NCBI RefSeq assembly: GCF_013403865.1
Contig: NZ_JABFDK010000001.1
Location: 1,612,001-1,676,000 of the forward strand
Direction of reading: 5' to 3'
DNA length: 64,000 bases
From: Winogradskyella costae
GTDB lineage: Bacteria > Bacteroidota > Bacteroidia > Flavobacteriales > Flavobacteriaceae
The notes below the pieces were generated by a model that searched no databases, was not told where the DNA came from, and saw nothing but the letters and a program-made list of their open reading frames with translations. Shown here one piece after another: positions 25,275 through 32,929 of this stretch; the stretch's first letter is position 1; every line of letters starts with the position of its first letter. The position numbers and the translations under genes are program-made.

Positions 25275-25571
25275 ATGTCAAAATTTGGGGAATTAATAGA
25301 TGTTGAAATTCCAGTACTTCTGGATTTTTATACCGATAGGGAAGAGCAATCTATGGCTATGCATCCTATTCTTAGAGATGTCGCAGCTGCATTGGGTGAT
25401 AAAGCTAAAGTGATTAAGATTGATGTTGAGAAAAATAAAGAACTCGCTGAAGCATTGCGTGTTAAAGGATTGCCAACCTTAATTATCTACAAGAATGGAG
25501 ATATGAAATGGAGACATAGTGGGCAGCAAGATGTTAATACTCTGATTACTATTATTCAAGAATATATTTAG
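25275..25571 (+). CDS. Thioredoxin-fold protein lacking all cysteines
   Basis: 98 residues with the thioredoxin layout: strand PVLLDFYTD, helix, strand AKVIKIDVEKN, cis-proline motif VKGLPTLIIYKNG and a final helix. The usual WCGPC active site is replaced by TDREEQSMAM (about residues 20-29), and no cysteine occurs anywhere in the protein. It cannot act as a disulfide oxidoreductase and probably serves as a binding or chaperone-like thioredoxin domain. Alignment with the family is clear at the cis-Pro loop. It has its own promoter and lies convergent to the deacetylase gene. Confidence 0.85.
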   Translation: MSKFGELIDVEIPVLLDFYTDREEQSMAMHPILRDVAAALGDKAKVIKIDVEKNKELAEALRVKGLPTLIIYKNGDMKWRHSGQQDVNTLITIIQEYI

Positions 25572-25586
25572 GTGAATCCTAATCTT

Positions 25587-26285
25587 TTAAAATAAGTGTA
25601 GACAAGTGTTGTTTATACTTTTAAATTTAAAACCTCTCTTATCGTAATATTCTAAGACTTTTGGGAGTACATGTTTTAAATGTTGTGAGGCTTTTACGCT
25701 ATCATGAAACACAATAATACTTCCTTTCACAGCGGCAGAGGTTACGTTTTTAAGACAGGCTTCCTCGGTTACAGAATTATCCCAGTCGTAAGATAAAACA
25801 TCCCACAATACAACTTTATAGCCTAATTCTTGAAGCTGCTTATTTTGTTTAGGTTTAATTTTGCCATATGGAGGCCGGAATAACGTTAAACCAGAATTGT
25901 TTTCGTAAGCATCTTGACTGTGCTTATGATATTCTTGAAATTTGGAATTTATAAGATGCTGGGTTTTTTCGACATCATCGATATAATCCTTAACGTTATG
26001 CTTCCAACCTTTTAAGTGGTTGTATGTATGATTGCCAATCGTATGCCCTTCAGATATAATAGACTGAAAGATATCGGGATGTTTCTCAATATTATTACCA
26101 ATACAAAAAAAGGTAGCTTTTGCATTGTAATCATTTAATGTTGAAAGGACCCAATCTGTAATTTCAGGTGTTGGGCCATCATCAAACGTTAAATAAAGCT
26201 CCTTGTTTTTGGTATTGATATTCCAGATAAAATTTGGAAACACTATTTTTACAAAGTCTGGCGTTTTAGCTGGAATAATCTGCAT
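25587..26285 (-). CDS. Polysaccharide deacetylase family protein (NodB domain)
   Basis: 232 residues. The NodB motifs are in order: TFDDGPTPE (motif 1, catalytic Asp pair), GNHTYNHL (motif 2, metal His), FRPPYGKIK (motif 3), LWDVLSYDWDN (motif 4) and IIVFHDS (motif 5). This carbohydrate esterase 4 fold removes N- or O-acetyl groups from glycans such as peptidoglycan or chitin-like polymers with a divalent metal. No clear signal peptide is present. The gene starts 7 nt after the stop of the DUF2723 gene, so the two probably form an operon. Confidence 0.92.
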   Translation of the reverse strand: MQIIPAKTPDFVKIVFPNFIWNINTKNKELYLTFDDGPTPEITDWVLSTLNDYNAKATFFCIGNNIEKHPDIFQSIISEGHTIGNHTYNHLKGWKHNVKDYIDDVEKTQHLINSKFQEYHKHSQDAYENNSGLTLFRPPYGKIKPKQNKQLQELGYKVVLWDVLSYDWDNSVTEEACLKNVTSAAVKGSIIVFHDSVKASQHLKHVLPKVLEYYDKRGFKFKSINNTCLHLF

Positions 26286-26292
26286 ACCCTAA

Positions 26293-29200
26293 TTACTGCT
26301 CTGGTGCTATGAGATCTATGGTATCCTTAATAGCTTCATTAAAATCTATATCACTTGGAATTTCTGGTAGCTCATCTTGACTGTAACGATTCATAAGTTC
26401 ATCGAACAAACTCAAATAGCTATTAAAGGTTTTTGTTTCTTGCAAGGCAAATTCTTTGTCATTATAGATGACTAAAATATCTATCAATGCTCTGTAGCGT
26501 TGGATGTCTAAATAAATGTCCTCACCCGCCATGCGATCTTGGTTTTCAATTGAAAGATTACTGTAGTAAACTAAGTTTTCTTGATATTTTTTAGCGACGT
26601 CTTTGTATAAAGCACGTCCTTTTTCAACATTTCCTATTTCATAATACGCACTAACGTATGGTTCTAATAATGAATAAAAACCAAATTTATCAACAGGCAT
26701 TTTTTCCATAGCAATATCTGCTATTTCTTCAGCTTTATCTAACTCCTTATCATTGATAAGTTGCTCAATTAGGCGCGCTAAATTACCTCTATATGTAATA
26801 CCATTTCTTCTGGTTTCAATATCGTAGTACATCTCTTCACCACTGCCTCCCCATTCCCAGTTCTTAACCATATCGTACATAAGCTCTGGATCTACACGTC
26901 CCATGTCATATGGATTAGCTCGATCTACGGCTGTTTTAATTGGTACGAGTTTATAGCACATACCATCAAGCTGTAAGTAATCTTTTAACCAAACATAATC
27001 TTCAGCACCAAAGGCACCGCCTGTAAAGTAAATAGGACGTTCCCAATTATTGTTAGCAATGATATCTAACATTAAAAGACGGTTTTTATAAATGTAACTA
27101 CCTTCAATTTGAGTGTAGAGGTTGTCCTCTATTTTATTAGCATCCTTTTGCTTAACCACACCATTTTTTAGTACCATTTCCTTATTTACAGGAATACTGA
27201 TACTACGTGTTGGGAAATAATTGGAATTCAATAAATGCTTTGGGTATTGGCTAGAATCTTCACCTTGTTTTTCTGTAACATACTTAAATTTTGTACTAGG
27301 CTTTTCACTAGAAACAAAATCCATAAAATCCTTAATAGGTAACGTGTCATTGGTGATTTCTCTTCTAATAATGACATCTCTTGTGCCTCCTCTATATTGG
27401 TTGTGTGTAAGCTGTGATGGAATGGGTTCACTATCATATGCTTTACGTTTCATTTGATCAATGTACCAATCCGTTTGAAATAAGCTTGTGTTAACGACAC
27501 GTACATCTGTACGCACACCTTCTATTTCTTGCAAATACCACAGTGGGAAGGTATCGTTATCTCCAATGGTAAATAGAATAGCGTTTGGTGCGCAAGACTC
27601 TAAATATTTCCGAGCCATAGAGTTGGTGGTGTACTTACCAGAACGGTCATGATCGTCCCAATTGTTTGCTGCTAAAACTCCCGGAACGATAACAAGGCAA
27701 GCTAATGTTACAACCGGAGCCAAAAGTTTTGTTTTTATGCGCGACTGCAACAAATCGTAAATGGCATACACGCCAAAACCAATCCATATGGCAAAAACAT
27801 AAAATGAGCCTACAACAGAATAATCACGTTCTCTAGGTTCAAAAGGTCTTACATTGGTGTAAAATTGAATGGCTAAACCCGTCAATAGGAAGAATACTAA
27901 CAATACCCAAAAACGCTTTAAGTCAGAGTACATTAAGAAAAAGAAACCTGCTAGTCCTAATATTAAAGGTAAGAAGTAGTAAGTGTTTCTCGCTTTGTTT
28001 TCTAGCACATCTGTGGGTAAATTATCTTGAGATATACCTAAGTGAATGGTGTCTATAGGATTAATTCCAGATATCCAATTTCCGTTTTTATGCGTATACC
28101 GTCCTTGAATGTCATCTTGTCTCCCTGTAAAATTCCACATAAAATAACGCCAGTACATATAACCAAATTGGTATTGAAACATGTACATAATATTGTCCAT
28201 GAAGGTTGGTTTTTCAATAATCAAATACTGTTGACCGTAACGTTTTAAAAATTGATTATAACCGTCATAATCTATTTCTCCATTAGCTACACGCATTCTA
28301 AAGTCGTTGATTAATTGGTCAAATTGTTGTTTTTCTCCCAGGGCATACTGTGCCGATTGTTCTTCTGTTAAACCAGCATTTAGGGCTTCATTGTAAGCAC
28401 GTGTTTGTAAACTTGGATCAACTTTAAAGTCTATTAACCCAGTAAACATCATGTAGTTTTCAGCATGTTCTGAGCTCCACATACGTGGTAGTATAGAGGC
28501 ATGTTCGTGATTGTAATTCTGCTTACTTTTCTCCCAATCGTTTATAATAACGTATTTCCCAAGCTCATCATCGCGTTCGTAATTCTTTTTATCATCAATA
28601 AATGGTTCATCCTTATCTGCTCCAGAATAGACTTCTGTAAAGAAAGGACCATAGAATAAATGTGTTTCAGGGTATTGTTCCAAGTTGTAATACGCCAAGA
28701 GCTCTCTCGCATCTGAAGGGTTGTTTTCATTAATCACAACCTGAGCATTTGCACGAATAGGAAGCATCATCCAAGATGAGAACCCTATAAAAATAAACAT
28801 AAGGCATAGCACTAATGTGTTGGTGTGCTTCATGCCCTTTTTACGGGTGTAATTCAGGCCAAAATAAAACAAGGCAATAACCATTAAACCAGTAATAATA
28901 GTTCCTGAGTTAAATGGTAAACCGATAGTGTTTACAAAAAACACTTCTAAATATCCAAAAAGTTTTAAGGTTGAGGGCAATAGAAATTTAAATATAAAAA
29001 GTAGAATTGCGGCGGAGGCAATATTTGCAATAATGAAATTCTTAACCGTAATTGTTTTATAATTTTTAAAATAATAGAGTAGGCCAATTGCAGGAATCGT
29101 TAATAATCCCATAAAATGAACTCCAAAGGATAAACCAATAACAAAAGCTATGAGAACGAGCCAACGGTTGCCTCGCGGCTCATTCATATCTTGTTCCCAA

Positions 29201-29691
29201 CGGAGTCCTAAATAAAATAAGACAGCCATTATTAATGTGGCCATGGCATACACTTCTGTTTCTACAGCATTAAACCAAAATGAATCGGTAAATGTAAATG
29301 CTAAACTACCAACTAAAGCACTTCCTAAAATAGCATAGGCTTTATTGGGGTTTTTATCTTCATTGTATTTAGTAAGTTTTACAAGCAGTAAAGTAATGGT
29401 CCAAAACATAAAAAGTATGGTAAATGCACTTGCAACACCACTCATCATGTTCATTATGGCTCCAATCTGCGAAGGTTCTAAAGCAAACATGGAGAAAAAC
29501 GCACCAAACATTTGAAATAAAGGTGCTCCTGGTGGATGTCCTACTTGTAGTTTAGATGAGGTTAATATATACTCACCCGCATCCCAAAAACTAACTGTTG
29601 GTTCTATGGTAAGTGCATAAACGACGCATGCTACGGCAAAAACAACCCATCCTAATATGTTGTTCCACTTTTTAAAGTTAAAATCTGTCAT
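26293..29691 (-). CDS. DUF2723 multi-pass membrane protein (glycosyltransferase-117 / PMT-like)
   Basis: 1132 residues. The N-terminal part (about 1-290) contains many hydrophobic helices and the DUF2723 signature TVSFWDAGEYILTSSKLQVGHPPGAPLFQM, in which the D/E pair recalls the catalytic loop of protein O-mannosyltransferases. Another helix cluster lies at about 560-650, followed by a soluble region with IGDNDTFPLWYLQEIEGVRTDVRVVN and a C-terminal helical repeat-like part. In Bacteroidota these proteins are thought to glycosylate exported proteins, using a lipid-linked sugar donor on the periplasmic side; that role is inferred from fold and literature. It is co-directional and nearly contiguous with the polysaccharide deacetylase gene. 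Confidence 0.88.
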   Translation of the reverse strand: MTDFNFKKWNNILGWVVFAVACVVYALTIEPTVSFWDAGEYILTSSKLQVGHPPGAPLFQMFGAFFSMFALEPSQIGAIMNMMSGVASAFTILFMFWTITLLLVKLTKYNEDKNPNKAYAILGSALVGSLAFTFTDSFWFNAVETEVYAMATLIMAVLFYLGLRWEQDMNEPRGNRWLVLIAFVIGLSFGVHFMGLLTIPAIGLLYYFKNYKTITVKNFIIANIASAAILLFIFKFLLPSTLKLFGYLEVFFVNTIGLPFNSGTIITGLMVIALFYFGLNYTRKKGMKHTNTLVLCLMFIFIGFSSWMMLPIRANAQVVINENNPSDARELLAYYNLEQYPETHLFYGPFFTEVYSGADKDEPFIDDKKNYERDDELGKYVIINDWEKSKQNYNHEHASILPRMWSSEHAENYMMFTGLIDFKVDPSLQTRAYNEALNAGLTEEQSAQYALGEKQQFDQLINDFRMRVANGEIDYDGYNQFLKRYGQQYLIIEKPTFMDNIMYMFQYQFGYMYWRYFMWNFTGRQDDIQGRYTHKNGNWISGINPIDTIHLGISQDNLPTDVLENKARNTYYFLPLILGLAGFFFLMYSDLKRFWVLLVFFLLTGLAIQFYTNVRPFEPRERDYSVVGSFYVFAIWIGFGVYAIYDLLQSRIKTKLLAPVVTLACLVIVPGVLAANNWDDHDRSGKYTTNSMARKYLESCAPNAILFTIGDNDTFPLWYLQEIEGVRTDVRVVNTSLFQTDWYIDQMKRKAYDSEPIPSQLTHNQYRGGTRDVIIRREITNDTLPIKDFMDFVSSEKPSTKFKYVTEKQGEDSSQYPKHLLNSNYFPTRSISIPVNKEMVLKNGVVKQKDANKIEDNLYTQIEGSYIYKNRLLMLDIIANNNWERPIYFTGGAFGAEDYVWLKDYLQLDGMCYKLVPIKTAVDRANPYDMGRVDPELMYDMVKNWEWGGSGEEMYYDIETRRNGITYRGNLARLIEQLINDKELDKAEEIADIAMEKMPVDKFGFYSLLEPYVSAYYEIGNVEKGRALYKDVAKKYQENLVYYSNLSIENQDRMAGEDIYLDIQRYRALIDILVIYNDKEFALQETKTFNSYLSLFDELMNRYSQDELPEIPSDIDFNEAIKDTIDLIAPEQ

Positions 29692-29792
29692 GAAAACTTT
29701 GCTTATTAATGCTCGCGAATTTACTAATTATTAGCCAAACGTGCTCATTTTTAAGGTAACGTTAAGTATTTTTAAAAATTTTCCTGTTTTTT

Positions 29793-29823
29793 TTTGCAGA
29801 AGTAAAACTTTGTATTAAATTTG
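29793..29823 (+). promoter_or_regulatory. Consensus promoter of the tRNA-Gln gene
   Basis: TTTG (29793-29796), exactly 19 nt, then TAAATTTG (29816-29823): a perfect match to the Bacteroidota consensus. It ends 19 nt before the tRNA. Confidence 0.8.
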
Positions 29824-29842
29824 CACCCTCAAAATAAGAGAT

Positions 29843-29919
29843 TGGCCTATGGTGTAACTGGCTAACACATCTGTTTTTGGTACAGAAGAGTCTAGGTTCG
29901 AAACCTAGTAGGCCAACCA
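29843..29919 (+). tRNA. tRNA-Gln (anticodon UUG), CCA encoded
   Basis: The acceptor stem TGGCCTA pairs with TAGGCCA (29909-29915). The D-stem GTGT/ACAC is present. The anticodon stem TCTGT/ACAGA encloses the loop TTTTGGT with anticodon TTG. The T-arm is CTAGG-TTCGAAA-CCTAG. The discriminator A and CCA (29917-29919) are encoded. It decodes CAA and, by wobble, CAG. Confidence 0.95.
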
Positions 29920-29926
29920 AAGTTTA

Positions 29927-29960
29927 AATCCTAATTCGATTACGAGTTAGGATTTTTTTT
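29927..29960 (+). terminator. Terminator of the tRNA-Gln transcript
   Basis: AATCCTAATTCG, loop ATTA and CGAGTTAGGATT form a 12-bp stem with one G-U pair, followed by a long T-run. It begins 8 nt after the CCA. Confidence 0.85.
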
Positions 29961-30038
29961 ATTTAAGACATTGTCTAATGCGCTGAGAAACCATGTTAAA
30001 CGCAGTAGTTTTATGGAGTAGAACGATTGGAAAAGAGA

Positions 30039-30067
30039 AATCCTAATCAATACTGATTAGGATTTTT
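30039..30067 (+). terminator. Second, similar terminator
   Basis: AATCCTAATCA, loop ATAC, TGATTAGGATT and T4-6 form an 11-bp perfect stem. It shares its outer 8 bp with the terminator at 29927. The 75 bp between them contain no gene that I can see, so it may be the remnant of a second tRNA-type unit or a fail-safe terminator. Confidence 0.75.
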
Positions 30068-30153
30068 TCATGGTACTTCTAAAATTAAGACGTGTCTTTT
30101 AAAAAACTATTAGTCTTAACTTTGAGATTATAGAAATCTAGATTCTTTCCGAA

Positions 30154-30978
30154 TTAGATTTTAAAAGTAATAACTGGTCGCTTGGCATGGTTTACTAAGT
30201 CCTCACTGATGCTTCCGTTAAAAAAATGTGCAATACCTTGTCTGCCATGAGTGCTAATGCCAATGAGATCTGCGTCTAAGTCTTTAGAGACATTTAAAAT
30301 ACCTTGTTCTACAGTATGATCATTGTGTATAATAATGGTGTAATTATCAAATGTTTGGCCAGATATAAAATCATTGATTCTCGATTTGGCCTCGTAAGAC
30401 GTCATAAAGTTGCTAGAGGTTATAACGAGTAGTAAGTGTATTTTAGCCCCAAAAGCCTGTGCGAACTTCACGGCTTGCATGTAGGTTTCTTTATTATCAT
30501 TTTTAAAGTCTGATGCAAATACAAAATCTGATACTTCAAAATTTTCATGTTCATTTTTTATCACTAATACGGGGACATCAGAAGAGCGTACTACTTTTTC
30601 TGCATTAGAGCCCACAAACATTTCCTTCATACCTGTAGCTCCGTGAGATCCCATAACTATTAGGTCGATGTTAAGTTCTTTACAAGAATCCTTAATTTCG
30701 TTAAAAGTGATATCAGCTTTTACAGTTTCGTGAACTGTTATGTTTTCTAAATAGTCTTGAGCCATGAGATTTTTAAATCTTTTTTGGGCTAACTTCATAA
30801 AAAATAAAGTTTCAGGAATATCACTTTGTGCTTGGCCAGGGTCCGTTTGCTGCATAGGAATCTCCATCATATGTAATAAATAGATCTCTGCGTTATGCGC
30901 TTTAGCAAGTATGGCGGCTACCTTTAATGCGTTTTCTGCTTGTTCGGAGAAATCAGTTGGAACGAGTATTCTATTCAT
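30154..30978 (-). CDS. Universal stress protein, tandem UspA domains
   Basis: 274 residues with two UspA domains. Domain 1 (about 1-145) starts MNRILVPTDFSEQAENALKVA and ends with the ATP-binding pattern GSHGATGMKEMFVGSNAEKVVRSS. Domain 2 (about 150-274) has the corresponding STHGRQGIAHFFNGSISEDLVNHA. Both GxxG...G(S) loops look capable of nucleotide binding. Such cytoplasmic proteins accumulate under starvation and redox or respiratory stress; the molecular task is unclear. It stands alone between a terminator pair and the rimP promoter region. Confidence 0.93.
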   Translation of the reverse strand: MNRILVPTDFSEQAENALKVAAILAKAHNAEIYLLHMMEIPMQQTDPGQAQSDIPETLFFMKLAQKRFKNLMAQDYLENITVHETVKADITFNEIKDSCKELNIDLIVMGSHGATGMKEMFVGSNAEKVVRSSDVPVLVIKNEHENFEVSDFVFASDFKNDNKETYMQAVKFAQAFGAKIHLLLVITSSNFMTSYEAKSRINDFISGQTFDNYTIIIHNDHTVEQGILNVSKDLDADLIGISTHGRQGIAHFFNGSISEDLVNHAKRPVITFKI

Positions 30979-31036
30979 GTTTATTGGTTTATGTTAGTCC
31001 TTCTAAATTTAAGGAAATAAATCCGTATTACATAGC

Positions 31037-31068
31037 TTGGGTGATTTAATATAAAATTCGTATATTTG
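31037..31068 (+). promoter_or_regulatory. Promoter of the rimP-nusA-infB operon
   Basis: TTGG (31037-31040), a 20-nt spacer and TATATTTG (31061-31068). The transcript would start near 31075, giving a leader of about 58 nt before the rimP ATG. Confidence 0.65.
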
Positions 31069-31086
31069 CACCGTTATTTACTAAAA

Positions 31087-31140
31087 ATGAATAAGCGAGA
31101 GGACGAAAAGTCCTCTCTTTTTATATCAACAAATGTTTAA
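31087..31140 (+). promoter_or_regulatory. Leader uORF (17 codons) overlapping the rimP start
   Basis: ATG at 31087 opens a reading frame MNKREDEKSSLFISTNV, stopping at TAA 31138-31140. It therefore overlaps the first 8 nt of rimP (ATG 31133) in another frame. The hairpin at 31097-31117 lies wholly within the uORF, so a ribosome translating it would melt the hairpin and end right at the rimP start. Whether it is translated is inference. Confidence 0.45.
31097..31122 (+). terminator. Terminator-like hairpin in the rimP leader (possible attenuator)
   Basis: GAGAGGAC, loop GAAAA, GTCCTCTC and five T form a perfect 8-bp GC-containing stem with a U-tract. It is located after the promoter and before the rimP start codon, the position of an attenuator. 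Confidence 0.7.
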
Positions 31141-31597
31141 GAAAATAGTAGAAGACTTATTAGAAAACGCATTAGAAGAAAGACAAGATCTGTTCTTAAT
31201 AGATTTTACTTTGTCTGGAGATAATGCGGTTAAAGTAGTAATAGACGGTGATAATGGTGTGTTAGTAGAAGACTGTATGTTTATAAGTCGAGCTATTGAA
31301 AACAACATAGATAGAGAAGAATATGATTTTTCTTTAGAAGTTTTATCTTCTGGTGCAGCATCTCCATTAACTTTGCCTAGACAGTATAATAAGCATATAG
31401 GTAGAAATTTAGAGGTAAAAACCTTAGATCATCAAGATTTAGAAGGAGAGCTTACAGAAGTAAGCGAAGATGGAGTGGTTTTAAGCTGGAAAGCTAGAGA
31501 GCCAAAACCAGTAGGGAAAGGAAAAGTAACAGTCGCTAAAACAGCAGCTATTGCTTTCGATAATATTAAAGAAGCGAAAGTTAAAATAAAATTTTAA
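31133..31597 (+). CDS. rimP: Ribosome maturation factor RimP
   Basis: 154 residues with the two-domain RimP layout. The N-terminal alpha/beta domain includes VKVVIDGDNGVLVEDCMFISRAIE and FSLEVLSSGAASPLTLPRQYNKHIGRNLEV, where the SPG-type turn of other RimPs appears as SGAASP. The C-terminal SH3-like barrel ends KTAAIAFDNIKEAKVKIKF. It helps assembly of the 30S subunit. It is the first gene of the classic rimP-nusA-infB operon and is followed by nusA after 13 bp. The leader carries a hairpin and uORF that may regulate the whole operon. Confidence 0.93.
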   Translation: MFKKIVEDLLENALEERQDLFLIDFTLSGDNAVKVVIDGDNGVLVEDCMFISRAIENNIDREEYDFSLEVLSSGAASPLTLPRQYNKHIGRNLEVKTLDHQDLEGELTEVSEDGVVLSWKAREPKPVGKGKVTVAKTAAIAFDNIKEAKVKIKF

Positions 31598-31610
31598 TTC
31601 ATATCAATAT

Positions 31611-32843
31611 ATGGAAAATATAGCGTTAATTGAGTCATTTTCAGAATTTAAAGACGACAAATTAATAGATAGAGTTACGCTAATGGCAATTCTTGAGGAT
31701 GTATTACGTAATGCATTGAAGAAGAAGTATGGTGATGACGACAACTTTGATATCATTATAAACCCAGATAAAGGTGATTTAGAAATTTGGAGAAACCGTA
31801 TCGTCGTTGCTGATGGTGAGGTAGAAGAGCCAAATCAAGAAATTGAATTATCAGAAGCTCAGAAAATTGAGCCTGATTTTGAAGTTGGTGAAGATGTTGC
31901 TGAAGAAGTGAAATTAATTGACCTTGGAAGACGTTCAATTTTAGCTTTGAGACAAAATTTAATTTCTAAAATTCACGAACACGATAATACAAACATTTAC
32001 AAGCACTTTAAAGAGCTTGAAGGTGAGATTTATACAGCAGAAGTTCATCATATTCGTCATAGAGCAATCATTTTGTTAGATGATGATGGTAATGAAATTA
32101 TACTTCCAAAAGACAAGCAAATTCCTTCGGATTTCTTCAGAAAAGGAGAAAATGTGAGAGGGATTATTGAAAGTGTTGAATTAAAAGGAAGTAAGCCAGC
32201 AATTGTAATGTCTAGAACCTCTCCTGTATTTCTTGAGAAATTATTTGAGCAAGAAATACCAGAAGTTTTTGATGGCTTAATTACAGTTAAAAAGGTGGTG
32301 CGTATTCCTGGTGAAAAAGCGAAGGTTGCAGTAGATTCTTATGATGATAGAATTGACCCAGTTGGTGCTTGTGTTGGTATGAAAGGTTCAAGAATTCACG
32401 GTATTGTGCGTGAGTTAGGGAATGAAAACATTGACGTTATTAATTACACTAACAATATTCAACTTTTTGTAACAAGAGCATTAAGCCCGGCAAGAGTAAC
32501 ATCTTTGAAATTAGATGAAGAAAATATGCGAGCTGAAGTGTTATTGAAACCAGAAGAAGTTTCAAAAGCTATTGGTAGAGGTGGTCACAACATTCGTTTG
32601 GCTGGTCAGTTAACAGGTTACGAAATAGACGTGTTTAGAGAAGGAGCAGAAGAAGATGTTGAATTAAAAGAATTCTCAGACGAAATAGAAGGTTGGGTAA
32701 TTTCAGAATTTAGCAAAGCTGGTTTAGATACTGCAAAGAGTATTTTAGAACAGGATATTGTTGATTTAGTGAAGCGTACAGATTTAGAAGAAGAAACAAT
32801 CTTAGATGTCATTAGAATTCTAAGAGAGGAATTTGAAGAATAA
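31611..32843 (+). CDS. nusA: Transcription termination/antitermination factor NusA
   Basis: 410 residues. The N-terminal RNA-polymerase-binding domain (ALIESFSEFKDDKLIDRVTLMAILEDVLRNALKKKYG) is followed by an S1 domain (about 130-200, EIYTAEVHHIRHRAIILL). Two KH domains follow, with VGACVGMKGSRIHGIVRELGNENIDVI and IGRGGHNIRLAGQLTGYEIDV. The long C-terminal acidic repeats of the E. coli protein are missing, as in other Bacteroidota. It modulates pausing, termination and rRNA antitermination. Confidence 0.95.
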   Translation: MENIALIESFSEFKDDKLIDRVTLMAILEDVLRNALKKKYGDDDNFDIIINPDKGDLEIWRNRIVVADGEVEEPNQEIELSEAQKIEPDFEVGEDVAEEVKLIDLGRRSILALRQNLISKIHEHDNTNIYKHFKELEGEIYTAEVHHIRHRAIILLDDDGNEIILPKDKQIPSDFFRKGENVRGIIESVELKGSKPAIVMSRTSPVFLEKLFEQEIPEVFDGLITVKKVVRIPGEKAKVAVDSYDDRIDPVGACVGMKGSRIHGIVRELGNENIDVINYTNNIQLFVTRALSPARVTSLKLDEENMRAEVLLKPEEVSKAIGRGGHNIRLAGQLTGYEIDVFREGAEEDVELKEFSDEIEGWVISEFSKAGLDTAKSILEQDIVDLVKRTDLEEETILDVIRILREEFEE

Positions 32844-32855
32844 TATCCATTTATT

Positions 32856-32885
32856 TTCAAAATGAATTTTGTAATTCATTTTGAA
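32856..32885 (+). other. Intercistronic hairpin between nusA and infB
   Basis: TTCAAAATGAATT, loop TTGT and AATTCATTTTGAA form a perfect 13-bp AT-rich stem without a U-tract. It is probably an mRNA stabilising or processing structure rather than a terminator, because infB must be read through. Confidence 0.55.
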
Positions 32886-32929
32886 GTTGAATTGGTATAA
32901 CATATATTTAAGTATTTTACAGGCAATTT

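Noticed and set aside
25275-25571. Standard thioredoxin assignment
   Set aside because: The CxxC active site is absent and the protein contains no cysteine, so an oxidoreductase call would be wrong.
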